Source: an uncultured Propionibacteriaceae bacterium
GTDB lineage: Bacteria; Actinomycetota; Actinomycetes; Propionibacteriales; Propionibacteriaceae
Direction of reading: 5' to 3'
Length of the DNA stretch: 64,000 nucleotides
Assembly: GCA_938046585.1 (NCBI GenBank)
Contig: CALIWR010000003.1
Coordinates: 124,001 to 188,000 of the forward strand
Shown: one piece after another, positions 1 to 7,907 of the stretch
How positions within the stretch are numbered: the stretch's first letter is position 1
Layout of the letters: each line of letters opens with the position of its first letter
The notes under the pieces: model-generated
What the model saw: the letters and a program-made list of their open reading frames with translations, nothing else
Databases searched by the model: none
What the model was told of the DNA's origin: nothing
Position numbers and translations under genes: made by a program

Positions 1-1005
1 AGCGACGCTCGAGTCCAGACCATCGGGATCCCATACGACTACCCGTCCGGCTAGGCGGGGATGATTCGCTACCGGAACACCGTCCAGAACACACAACACT
101 GGGTCCCCCACCGGGAGGTCATCTGTGGTATCCGCAGCTGATCCACAGGGTACCGCATCGGAGAACCCATCAGACTGTGCTGCCTTACGCAGATACATCA
201 CGTGGCTCGACTGCACCACTGAGACGTCGGCAACATCATCGGTCGCCAGTCGTTGTAACAATTCCAGCGGGACGACACACTTCATGCCATGGTATCCGAC
301 TTCGGCGATCTGGGCAGAGAAGATCACTCGACCACCCTCGGTTTCAACCAGACGGGTGACCTCGTGCTCCGCTTTCTGGCGAAGCGGTTCGGACTGCCGA
401 TACCACAATTCAATCTCTATCGAGTGATCGCCGGGCAACATCCCGTCCAGGGCTTCTCGCGACTGGCTCATTCGGATTCTGTCCCGTGGTCCCCAGGGCC
501 GGGCATCCTTCAGGTGAGCAAAAAGGTCCCGAAGTTGAGCGTAGCCTTTATCGACTATCCCTTTCTTCTGCCATAGGTTCCATTGTTTCAGGATGTTCTT
601 TCGGGATTCCTCGTTGATGCAGACTGCATGAAGGTATCCCGAAACCGGTGATTCCTTATCCCGAGTCTTGCGGGGGAAATCTGAATCTGGATCGTAATCT
701 CGTTCTACTTCAGACAACACCTCCAGATCGGTTTTCTTGGCAATCTGAGCGAGATCGATCTGTTTGTCGATTCCCTCGAAGACGATGACCAGCTGTGGGT
801 CGCTGGCGCCCAACGATGTGGCCAGTTCCACCTGCTGCTTAAAGGCCTGGTCGATCTCACGGAGTCGGCTCTTCAGGCGTTGACCTTGCCTCTGTGGCGA
901 CAGAGGATCAACCGTTGAATTACCGCCACCTCTTGGCTTAAATTGTGTGGGCGAATGGACTGTGCCCCACAGTACCGGCCGTACCGGTGACCTCTCGTCA
1001 GCCAT
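1..1005 (-). CDS. Subtilisin-like (S8) serine protease, IetS-like, 3' part missing
   Basis: The open frame runs from ATG at 1005 to the window edge, giving 335 residues of a longer protein. The first 300 residues form an alpha/beta pro-region typical of the large S8 proteases paired with AAA ATPases. At residues 303-312 VLCVLDGVPV resembles the catalytic-Asp strand of subtilases, with Asp308 as the acid; NHPRL follows. The His and Ser motifs would lie outside the window. The start overlaps the ATPase stop by 8 bases, so the two are co-translated. Base composition is visibly more A/T-rich than the neighbours, which suggests transfer. ATPase plus S8 protease is the gene content of the ietAS anti-phage system. 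Family assignment is good; defence function is inferred. Confidence 0.72.
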   Translation of the reverse strand, partial: MADERSPVRPVLWGTVHSPTQFKPRGGGNSTVDPLSPQRQGQRLKSRLREIDQAFKQQVELATSLGASDPQLVIVFEGIDKQIDLAQIAKKTDLEVLSEVERDYDPDSDFPRKTRDKESPVSGYLHAVCINEESRKNILKQWNLWQKKGIVDKGYAQLRDLFAHLKDARPWGPRDRIRMSQSREALDGMLPGDHSIEIELWYRQSEPLRQKAEHEVTRLVETEGGRVIFSAQIAEVGYHGMKCVVPLELLQRLATDDVADVSVVQSSHVMYLRKAAQSDGFSDAVPCGSAADTTDDLPVGDPVLCVLDGVPVANHPRLAGRVVVWDPDGLDSSVA

Positions 1006-1981
1006 CGGTACGGGGCTGGGCCCTGTTCACCCAGGATCGCAATTGTCGCTCAGTCACCAAGGCCGGATCGGAACCGACGCCCTCCAGGATATGGCGTCGT
1101 TGAAGGTCTCCGGCGAAATCCTCCAACTCGGCATAGCTCACACCGCGGAGTCGATCCGCGATCGTACGCGCTGACTTTCCCAGGGGGATCCCGGTCCTCG
1201 CCGACCAGGCGCGAAGCCATTCGATCTTCCCGTCTCGACTCGCCGGCGGCAGCGACAGTCGAATCTGCATTCTTCGCCAAACGGCCCGGTCGAGCAGCTC
1301 GGCATGGTTGGTGGCTGCGACCACAATGACATGGCTCGGCAGCCGGTCGACCTGAAGCAGTAGGGAGCTGACCACCCGCTTGATCTCGCCGGTCTCATGA
1401 ATGTCTCCACGCTCCTTGGCGACCGCATCAAATTCGTCGAAGAAGAGCACGCAAGGACGAATCCGGACAGCCGCGAACAAGGTCTCCATTCGGGCCGCGG
1501 TCTCGCCTAGGAAAGAGCCGATCAGACCCTCGTACCGGACGGTCAGCAACGGCACCGCCACCTCGGTTGCGATCGCCTCGGCTAGGGTCGTCTTCCCACT
1601 GCCCGGGGGACCCTCCAGCAGCACCCGGTGACGGGGCTCCACGCCGTGACTGTTCAGCAACGCCCGCCGGTGGTGCTCCTCGACCAGATTGCTTACCGCC
1701 TCCCGAACTGTTGCCGGCAGCACCAACTCCGAGAGCCGTCTCGTCGGATCGGTCTCGTGCAGGAGACCAGCTGACTCCTGGCGTCGGGTGAGTGGCGATA
1801 TCGATGACCCAGGCGTCTTGCGGCTACGCTTGGCCAGCGCCTCGGTCAGTTGCGAGGCGAGCACACCGTGCCGCTTCGCGTTCTCCTCTGCGATCAGCGC
1901 CTCAGCGGCGCGGCGGAAGGCGAGGTCATCGCCACCCGCACCAGACTGCACCAGCGCCAGGAGCAGATCTGCTCGCGCCAT
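998..1981 (-). CDS. AAA ATPase, IetA-like partner of S8 protease
   Basis: This is a 327-residue AAA+ ATPase. Walker A GPPGSGKT lies at about 124-131, Walker B VLFFDEFDA at 178-186, sensor-1 Asn in VVAATNHAE near 225, and candidate Arg fingers at 236-237. The N-terminal 90 residues are helical and probably bind partner or substrate. ATG at 1981 was preferred to the more upstream GTG because a strong GGGAGGGGAAG ribosome site sits just before it. The stop overlaps the start of the S8 protease gene by 8 bases. Single-AAA proteins coupled to a subtilase are known from ietAS phage defence, where the ATPase is presumed to gate or deliver substrates to the protease. Other S8/AAA pairs of unknown role exist, so defence is not certain. 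Confidence 0.75.
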   Translation of the reverse strand: MARADLLLALVQSGAGGDDLAFRRAAEALIAEENAKRHGVLASQLTEALAKRSRKTPGSSISPLTRRQESAGLLHETDPTRRLSELVLPATVREAVSNLVEEHHRRALLNSHGVEPRHRVLLEGPPGSGKTTLAEAIATEVAVPLLTVRYEGLIGSFLGETAARMETLFAAVRIRPCVLFFDEFDAVAKERGDIHETGEIKRVVSSLLLQVDRLPSHVIVVAATNHAELLDRAVWRRMQIRLSLPPASRDGKIEWLRAWSARTGIPLGKSARTIADRLRGVSYAELEDFAGDLQRRHILEGVGSDPALVTERQLRSWVNRAQPRTDG

Positions 1982-2110
1982 GTTCTTCCCCTCCCTGCCA
2001 GGCGCCATTGTCGCAGACCGCACCGATCATGGGGGCCTTTCGGGTGAGCCAGGCTGCGCGGTGTCGTCCAAGCGTGGAGGGGCTTACGAGCCCCATTAGA
2101 CTGGTGCATC

Positions 2111-2992
2111 ATGTGTGGGCCGGGGCGCTTCGCTGAGGTGAACTGCCTGATTGATCAGCGTCTAGCGCAGCGGCGGCCGCTGGTGATGGCCCATCGGGGC
2201 AGTTCCGGCGGCAGTATTGCGGAGAACACCTCACTAGCGGTCTGGGCGGCGTTGCGCTCGGGCGCTGACATCGTTGAGATTGACGCCTGCCGTACCAGCG
2301 ACGGGGCCTACTTCGCCTTCCATGACGGCCTCGAAGCCGAGCATCTGGGCCGGGAGGAGAACCTCACCACCCTCACCGCCGAGCAGGTGGCGGGCCTTTC
2401 GTTTCGGTGGCTGGGTCACCCCGGTCGGAGGGTGCGTATCGAATCGCTGGCGGAACTGCTCGGCGGGTTCCGTGGCGAGACCCTGTTCAACATCGACCGC
2501 GGCTGGACCTGGTGGCCGGACCTGCTGGACCTGCTGACCGAGCTCGACATGCCCCGCCAACTGCTGCTGAAGTGCCCCTCCCGGCCCGACCTGCTGGGGA
2601 TCCTCGCCGAGCACCGTACGCCGTTCCCCTTCCTGGCGATCTGCCACACCCAGGCCGACCTCGACCTGGCGCTGACCTATCCCGGGCTGAACCTGGTCGG
2701 GGTAGAGATCATCGCCGCCACCTGGGACGCGCCCCTGGCGCGAGCCGAGGTTGTCCACCAGATCCACCAGGCCGGACGGTTCGCCCTGGTCAATGCCGAG
2801 GTGCTCCCGATCGCCCGGCAATGCTGGCCCGGCTACTGTGACGAGACCGCGATCAGCGACGGCCCGGAGGCCGGGTGGGGAGACCTGATCGATCGCGGCT
2901 TCGATGTAATCCAGACCGACTGGCCCGGGTTGCTATCGCGTTACCGCGACCAGAGGGCCGCTCAGGAGCGGGCAACGCGCGCACAACGGTAG
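2111..2992 (+). CDS. Glycerophosphodiester phosphodiesterase family protein
   Basis: Members hydrolyse glycerophosphodiesters to glycerol-3-phosphate and an alcohol. The 293-residue product carries the GDPD signature: AHRG at 27-30, AEN at 37-39, VEID at 55-58 and FHDG at 70-73. These supply the His pair, the acidic metal ligands and the Arg of the TIM-barrel active site. No signal peptide is evident, so it is probably cytoplasmic. The start is uncertain: ATG 2111 has no clear ribosome site, and GTG 2138 is an alternative that would remove nine residues. It stands alone between the divergent ATPase gene and a thiamine-binding protein gene. Confidence 0.85.
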   Translation: MCGPGRFAEVNCLIDQRLAQRRPLVMAHRGSSGGSIAENTSLAVWAALRSGADIVEIDACRTSDGAYFAFHDGLEAEHLGREENLTTLTAEQVAGLSFRWLGHPGRRVRIESLAELLGGFRGETLFNIDRGWTWWPDLLDLLTELDMPRQLLLKCPSRPDLLGILAEHRTPFPFLAICHTQADLDLALTYPGLNLVGVEIIAATWDAPLARAEVVHQIHQAGRFALVNAEVLPIARQCWPGYCDETAISDGPEAGWGDLIDRGFDVIQTDWPGLLSRYRDQRAAQERATRAQR

Positions 2993-3030
2993 CCCGGCCA
3001 TCCAGACCACGGGCCAGAGCCTGCGCGCCA

Positions 3031-3108
3031 TCACAGCAGCGGGCAGACCGGGGCTACAGGCGATCCGTCCCGACCACGACCCGGTACGTGGTCCGCTGCT
3101 GTGCGGCC
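3031..3108. repeat. Dispersed palindromic element, copy A
   Basis: TCACAGCAGCGGGCAGACC at 3031-3049 faces GGTCCGCTGCTGTGCGGCC at 3090-3108, an imperfect inverted repeat with a loop of about 40 bases. The right arm matches the core at 33011-33035 and 33145-33169 with one difference over 19 bases. It lies in the gap between the GDPD and thiamine-binding genes. It looks like a REP-like intergenic repeat. Function is unknown. Confidence 0.6.
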
Positions 3109-3125
3109 GTACGTACGGTGGGGTC

Positions 3126-3431
3126 ATGCTGGTTGCGTTCTCGATCTCCGGCGGCGAAAGCCCCCAGGGGTATGTGCACGACGCGGTCGCGGCCGCGGTC
3201 CGGGTGGTTCGGGAGTCTGGGCTGCCGAACCGGACTGACCCCATGTTCACCACCATCGAGGGTGACTGGGACGAATGCCTGGCGGTGGTGAAAAACGCCG
3301 TCGACGCGGCCGCCGGGTACGGCCCGCGGGTCAGCCTGGTCCTCAAAGCCGACATCTTCCCCGGCCATACCGGAGAACTGAGCGCCAAACTGGACCGGCT
3401 GGAGGCTGTCCTCAACGAGACCGACCAGTGA
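3126..3431 (+). CDS. Thiamine-binding protein, MTH1187/YkoF-like
   Basis: This 101-residue protein belongs to the small ferredoxin-like COG0011 family, which binds thiamine or hydroxymethylpyrimidine-type ligands in the cytoplasm. Supporting segments are the N-terminal strand MLVAFSISGG, SGLPNRTDPMFTTIEGDWD in the middle and LKADIFPGHTGEL near the end. These match the family layout of a two-strand core with a ligand-site Thr/Glu pair. Length is normal for a single-domain member. The gene is isolated; no thiamine biosynthesis genes are adjacent. Confidence 0.85.
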   Translation: MLVAFSISGGESPQGYVHDAVAAAVRVVRESGLPNRTDPMFTTIEGDWDECLAVVKNAVDAAAGYGPRVSLVLKADIFPGHTGELSAKLDRLEAVLNETDQ

Positions 3432-3503
3432 CCACGACCACGGGAATCGGTCCAGCCCATACCGAGAAGATTGCGCGATCATGATCCCTCGCACCGGGTG
3501 TGA

Positions 3504-3656
3504 CCTTTCACCGAGGCGGAACTCGGCTTCGTCTACGAGGCGCACCCCCACCCGGGGCTAGCCGGCGGGCTACCGCGCGTAGTAGCTGCCATCCACCCCG
3601 AGAACCACGCCTCGCAGCCGGCATTGCCGCACCTGATCACTGCGCTCGGGGAGCAC
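3504..3656 (+). pseudogene. Possible remnant of a GNAT-type acetyltransferase in the 3432-3759 gap
   Basis: The 330-base gap contains an open stretch without a start codon. It reads FTEAELGFVYEAHPHPGLAG and then VVAAIHPENHASQPAL. The phrase 'A-I-x-PEN-x-AS' is typical of the last strand of N-acetyltransferases. A stop precedes the stretch and the frame runs on into noise. A weak copy of the dispersed repeat core (GCACAACAACGGGCTCAAC, 3670-3688) follows. This is a tentative reading. Confidence 0.3.
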
Positions 3657-3759
3657 CGACCGCGAACGAGCACAACAACGGGCTCAACGGTTTGCGGCCG
3701 CCTCTCGGGTCGTTGGCCGGGGCGGTTGTGTCCGTACGTGTGCGCGGTAGGGTGCGGCG

Positions 3760-4590
3760 ATGGAGGTGCTCCTGCTCGGGACCGGATCCGCCGACGGCTG
3801 GCCCAACCCCTGGTGTTCGGCCCCCTGCTGCGCGGACCGGTTGGCGGCTGGCGAGATCCGTACCCCGACCTCGGCGCTGGTCGACCGTACGGTGCTGATC
3901 GACCCGGGCCCGGAGGCGGCCCGGCAGGCCGTACGCAGCGGGGTCTCGCTGGCCCAGGTCAGCGACGTTCTGATTACCCACGCCCACCACGACCACCTAG
4001 ACGCGGCCTTCCTGATGCACCGCACCTGGGGCGATAACCCGCCGCTGCGGGTGGTCGGGCCGCAACCAGTCATCGACGAATGCCGCCGCTGGCTCGCTCC
4101 CGACCAACGTACGGTCCGACTAGTGCCGGTCACCGCCGGCTCTCGGCTCAGCCTGGGCAACTACCAGGTACGGGTGCTGCCGGCCGCTCATCAGGCCCTA
4201 GGCGAGGCCTGCCTCTACCTCGTCCATGCACCTGGCGCCACCCTGCTGTGGGCCACCGACACCGGACCCTGGCCCCCTGGGACGCCGCAGCTGCTGGCCG
4301 GAACCCACCTCGGCCTGGTCTGCCTGGAAGAGACCTTCGGTGATCGCGATGATCTGGCCGGACAGCACCACCACCATTCGCTGCGGACCTTCGCCGCGGC
4401 TGTCGCTCAGCTGCGGGACTGGGGCTGTCTCACCGCCGCTACCGAGGTGATCGCGGTCCATCTCAGCCACCACAACCCGGCCCCCGAGGTGCTGCGGCAG
4501 CGGCTGCGCCGGGTCGGGGCCCGGATCGAGGACGACGGGGCCCGGATCATGATCGGCGGCCCCGGTTTTCCCGGATCGTCGCTCGCCTGA
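3760..4590 (+). CDS. MBL-fold metallo-hydrolase, related to the N-terminal half of CobU fusion proteins
   Basis: This is a 276-residue metallo-beta-lactamase-fold protein. THAHHDHLD at residues 73-81 supplies the zinc/iron ligands (His74, His76, Asp78, His79). AAHQ near 147-150, TDTG near 166-169 and AVHLSHH near 231-237 supply the rest. A Cys-rich loop near residues 19-24, CSAPCC, recalls the zinc site of PhnP-type enzymes. The C-terminal run AVHLSHHNPAPEVL followed by a 'VGAR-x-x-DG' ending resembles the MBL domain that many actinobacteria fuse to adenosylcobinamide kinase. Here it is free-standing, and cobU begins at 63613. Substrate unknown. Confidence 0.8.
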   Translation: MEVLLLGTGSADGWPNPWCSAPCCADRLAAGEIRTPTSALVDRTVLIDPGPEAARQAVRSGVSLAQVSDVLITHAHHDHLDAAFLMHRTWGDNPPLRVVGPQPVIDECRRWLAPDQRTVRLVPVTAGSRLSLGNYQVRVLPAAHQALGEACLYLVHAPGATLLWATDTGPWPPGTPQLLAGTHLGLVCLEETFGDRDDLAGQHHHHSLRTFAAAVAQLRDWGCLTAATEVIAVHLSHHNPAPEVLRQRLRRVGARIEDDGARIMIGGPGFPGSSLA

Positions 4591-4637
4591 GCCGTACCTC
4601 TGGAAAGGTGAGTGCGAAGCAAGCCGACGGAGGGCAG

Positions 4638-5519
4638 ATGACGATCGAGTACGGCTTCCGGGAGCTACCGGCCGCAGCGAGCGAACAGCTGACGAACGAG
4701 GCCCTGCGGATGCAGCACCTGTTCGCCGGGGGTGATCCGCAGGCGGCGCTGGAGCTGGCCGACTGGCTGTGGGATCAGATCCCGGGCGACACCGTGGAGG
4801 CCAAGGTCGTGACCGCGGTGGTGCCGCAACTCGTCAGCGGCGCGGCGATGCTGGGCGCGGCGGGCGCTGGCCTGCGAGGCCCGGCGCTGTTGTGGCTGGA
4901 GCGCTACCGCGCCTCGTACGGCTATCAGGAGGAGCCGGTCTCACTGGTGAGGCAGGGCGAGGCTCTCTACCTGCTGGAGGAGACCGCCCAGGCCACCGCG
5001 GTCTTCGCCCGGGTTCTGCGGCTGTACGGGCAAGAGCCGTTCCATGGTGTGGACCCGGTCTTCTTGCGGCTGGCCCAGGGCAAACCGGCTGTGGACCCAG
5101 CACTCACGCAGGCGCTTGGCGATGAGCTCGACCGGTTGGCGCGGGAAGGTACCGAGGCCCTCGGCCGGGGGGACTGGGAACAGGCGGTCGCCGTATGGCT
5201 GCAGGCCTGGGCCCTGGTTCCCGAGCCAAAAGACAGCTACCCGGCGACGATGTGGTTCTGCGGGTCGGTCGCCGACGCCTATTGGGCAGCCGGCCGGTTC
5301 GACCACGTCATCCAGTACGCCCGGCGAGCCTTGGAGGCCTCGGACCGGACCAACGGCTTCCTGTGGTTGCGGCTGGGTCAGGCCCAGTACGAGATGGGGC
5401 AGTCGGCGAACGCCCTGAACTCGCTGGCCAGCGCGTTCATGCTGGAGGGGCAGGACCTGTTTGAGGCGGAAGACCCGAAGTATCTCGACTTCCTGCGCGC
5501 TGAAGGGGTCGCAGACTGA
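4638..5519 (+). CDS. TPR-like repeat protein of unknown function
   Basis: This 293-residue soluble protein is made almost entirely of alpha-helices with Ala/Leu/Trp spacing typical of tetratricopeptide repeats; AVAVWLQAWALVPEP and VIQYARRALEASDRTN are examples. It ends in an acidic tail, FEAEDPKYLDFLRAEG, a type of ending seen in bacterial TPR proteins and in some immunity proteins. ATG 4638 was chosen over 4608 because GGAGGGCAG precedes it. The gene lies between an MBL hydrolase and a DUF4253 protein with the same orientation. A role as scaffold or immunity protein is possible, but nothing fixes the partner. Confidence 0.65.
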   Translation: MTIEYGFRELPAAASEQLTNEALRMQHLFAGGDPQAALELADWLWDQIPGDTVEAKVVTAVVPQLVSGAAMLGAAGAGLRGPALLWLERYRASYGYQEEPVSLVRQGEALYLLEETAQATAVFARVLRLYGQEPFHGVDPVFLRLAQGKPAVDPALTQALGDELDRLAREGTEALGRGDWEQAVAVWLQAWALVPEPKDSYPATMWFCGSVADAYWAAGRFDHVIQYARRALEASDRTNGFLWLRLGQAQYEMGQSANALNSLASAFMLEGQDLFEAEDPKYLDFLRAEGVAD

Positions 5520-5591
5520 GCACGCCACGGATGCAGGAGGTTTTCCTCACCTGCGGCGATCGGCGGGGGCCGGCTGGCTACCGTGGGCTGC

Positions 5592-6266
5592 ATGGTCCAG
5601 CGGATCCGGGTCATCGCCAAGCCCGGCACGGTTCCCCGGGAGGGGCCGGCTACGGTCGGTACGGTCGAGTTGCCGGCGGGCCGGCCGGCCGGCGCGCTGT
5701 GGCTGACCGACGACCAGGTCGCCGACACGGCCGACACCTGGTTGCGGCTCGCCCAAGACTTTTCGGTCACCGGGCTGTGGCCGCTGGTGGTTTCAGAACC
5801 CCTGACCGGTGACCACTTCCCGTACCTGCTGGAGGATCCGGCGTTAAACAACCCGGCTGACCTGCTCGCGGTACCACTGGCCGCGCCCGAACTTGATGTC
5901 TCGGTCCCTGTGATCACGCTGGACGGCGTACCGCGCCTGCCCGGTGATGGGCGGATCGGGCTGGTCTCGGTGATTGAGCCCGCTGATGTGCTGGCCCGTT
6001 GCGGCTGGGGCGGCGCCACCGGTTCGGCGCTGACCCCCGGCCAGCTGAGCGCTGTCCTGCGATCCTGGCAACGCCGGTACGGGACGCTCCCGCTGGCCAT
6101 CGGCGAGACCACCCTGTTCCTGGCTTGTGCGGCGCCACCGACCGACGCCGACACCGTAGCTGGTGAGCATGAGGCCTTCTGCCGGCAGAACACTCTCGAG
6201 GGGCTGCCCCGACCGGAGTATGTCGATTTTCTGCGGTCTAGCCCGGTCTGGCCTTTCGCCTGGTGA
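5592..6266 (+). CDS. DUF4253 domain protein
   Basis: The product is about 224 residues. The C-terminal half matches the DUF4253 pattern: VLRSWQRRYGTLPLAIGETT, then an AGEHEAFC segment and a short aromatic ending. Upstream, LRLAQDFSVTGLWPLVV fits the 'W-x-x-L-x-x-x-TGLWPL' start of the family. Function is unknown; relatives often occur near polymorphic-toxin or immunity genes. ATG 5592 is preferred, with GTG 5583 in frame as an alternative. The last 12 codons lie inside a 117-base tandem duplication, so a copy of the tail FLRSSPVW sits just downstream as noncoding sequence. Confidence 0.65.
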   Translation: MVQRIRVIAKPGTVPREGPATVGTVELPAGRPAGALWLTDDQVADTADTWLRLAQDFSVTGLWPLVVSEPLTGDHFPYLLEDPALNNPADLLAVPLAAPELDVSVPVITLDGVPRLPGDGRIGLVSVIEPADVLARCGWGGATGSALTPGQLSAVLRSWQRRYGTLPLAIGETTLFLACAAPPTDADTVAGEHEAFCRQNTLEGLPRPEYVDFLRSSPVWPFAW

Positions 6267-6467
6267 CTGCTGCAGATCAGCGGGCATACCGGCTGTTAGC
6301 GGCCTGGTTCCGGTTGCTGGTGGGTTCTTCGGCCCGCTGGTGTGCCCGCTTTCTGCGGTCTAGCCCGGTCTGGCTTTTCGCCTGGTGACTGCTGCAGATC
6401 AGCGGGCATACCGGCTGTTAGCGGCCTGGTTCCGGTTGCTGGTGGGTTCTTCGGCCCGCTGGTGTGC
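6229..6467. repeat. Tandem duplication, two 117-base copies (period 122)
   Basis: Copy 1 spans 6229-6345 and copy 2 spans 6351-6467. They begin TTCTGCGGTCTAGC and end CGCTGGTGTGC, and the only difference I see is one C/T change (CTGGCCTTTC against CTGGCTTTTC). Copy 1 contains the end of the DUF4253 gene and its stop codon; copy 2 is in the gap. This is a recent duplication of a gene 3' end. Confidence 0.9.
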
Positions 6468-6485
6468 TGGTCGGATGCCCGCGGC

Positions 6486-7802
6486 TCAGCGACGGCCGAT
6501 CACCGTCATGATCCCGGTCGAGCTCAGATCGACGCCCGCCGCGAAGGTTGCCGGGTTCACGTACACCCCGGCCAGGTCCAGGATGAAATGGGTATTGCCG
6601 CCCGATTCGGGCCGGACACAGGCTACGTTTCCCGGGCCGCCGGTGGCGGTGGTAACCAGGTTCGCGACCGCCTCGCCGGCGTCGTAGTTGAGGTTCGAGG
6701 CTGGCGGCGGGGACTGGCAGATGGTATGGCTCGGGTCCAACGGGCTCGGTGCGGCCGGGTAGACCACCAGGTATCCCGGCGCGGTCGGGTTGGTGACCGT
6801 GACATTCAGCACCGCCGCCTGAACCCCCTTCGGGAAGACGAAACCGACCGGCGGTTCGGACGGGGTATAGATCCCCTGGTCGGTCTGGCGGGAGTCGTAC
6901 GTCCGAGTCGGGGTGAGCGGGACGAACGACCCGACCTGGGTCGCCTGGTCGTTCGCCAGGACGTAGCCGAACACGTCGATGATCACGTGGATCGGTTTCG
7001 GGGAGGAATTGGCGACCATGAGGTGGCCCGAGCCGAGTTTCACGCTCGCCAGATTCGGTACGGTCTGGCCGGCCCGGAAGTTGACGTTCGACGTCGGCGG
7101 CGAGGTCGCGCCGAACGGGTACAGGGTCAGGAAGCCGGCGGCCGTCGGATCGGTGACCGTGGCGTTAACGAAGACCGACCCGACTCCGGTGCTGGGAACC
7201 CCGCCCGCCCCGGCCACGCGCAGCGGGATCGCCGAGTAGGGGTCCAGCCGAACCGTGGCCCGGGTGTCGAGCAGCCGTTGCGGCGTGATCGCCACGAAGG
7301 CGCCATTCACCGTGGCCGTACCGCCGATGTAGTAGCCGGCGACGTCGGCCACCAGGTCGGTCGTCCCCTGCAGGCAGGTCAGGAAACCGATTGATGCTGC
7401 TAAGCCGAGCTTCACGGCCGCTAGGTTCGGCACCACGTCGTCGGCGACAAAGTTGAGGTTCGACACCACCGGCGGCGTCCCCCCCGTCCACGGGTAGACC
7501 GTGACAAACCCTGGGGCAGTCGGCTTGACAGCAGTGACATTGACGACCACTGCCGCGGCGGTGCTGGGGATTCCGATTGACGATACAGGGACCCGGATCG
7601 CAGCCTGGTTCCCGAGTCGACCGGCGGGGGTTCCGATTCCCGAGCGGGTGTCCAGGAGGCGGACCGGCGTGGGCAGTGGGACAAACGTCCCCGCAGCGGT
7701 GGCCTGGGGCTCGACGGCGGGTACGGGCTCAGCCACGGCTGATGGTGGGCCGCTGACCAGCAGCGACAGCGCCAGCAAGGCGACCAGCAGAGCGCGTCCC
7801 AC
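6486..7802 (-). CDS. Secreted cell-surface protein with three LDTR/SNLNF repeats
   Basis: GTG 7802 was chosen because GGGAGGAG lies just upstream and it yields a clean signal peptide (GRALLVALLALSLLVSG, then a likely cleavage after AVA). The longer frame from 7856 would add 18 residues ahead of the signal. The mature part has three repeats of about 130 residues. Each begins like 'FVPLxPxRLLDTR', continues with an 'NVT' strand, 'GFVTVYP', 'SNLNF', 'VPNLAxVKLG', and ends 'DVAGYY'. This repeat is common in secreted actinobacterial proteins, sometimes attached to amidases. Here it stands alone with no enzyme domain and no LPXTG anchor. A paralogue with the same three-repeat plan lies directly upstream. 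Confidence 0.75.
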   Translation of the reverse strand: MGRALLVALLALSLLVSGPPSAVAEPVPAVEPQATAAGTFVPLPTPVRLLDTRSGIGTPAGRLGNQAAIRVPVSSIGIPSTAAAVVVNVTAVKPTAPGFVTVYPWTGGTPPVVSNLNFVADDVVPNLAAVKLGLAASIGFLTCLQGTTDLVADVAGYYIGGTATVNGAFVAITPQRLLDTRATVRLDPYSAIPLRVAGAGGVPSTGVGSVFVNATVTDPTAAGFLTLYPFGATSPPTSNVNFRAGQTVPNLASVKLGSGHLMVANSSPKPIHVIIDVFGYVLANDQATQVGSFVPLTPTRTYDSRQTDQGIYTPSEPPVGFVFPKGVQAAVLNVTVTNPTAPGYLVVYPAAPSPLDPSHTICQSPPPASNLNYDAGEAVANLVTTATGGPGNVACVRPESGGNTHFILDLAGVYVNPATFAAGVDLSSTGIMTVIGRR

Positions 7803-7907
7803 TGCAGCTCCTCCCGTCCTCAGGATCTGTGGCCGTACCTCCCGTAACATGAGCACCGGCCGTCAAAGCCCCAAGTATGACACGGAGTTACAGGCCTCGT
7901 CGCTTCG

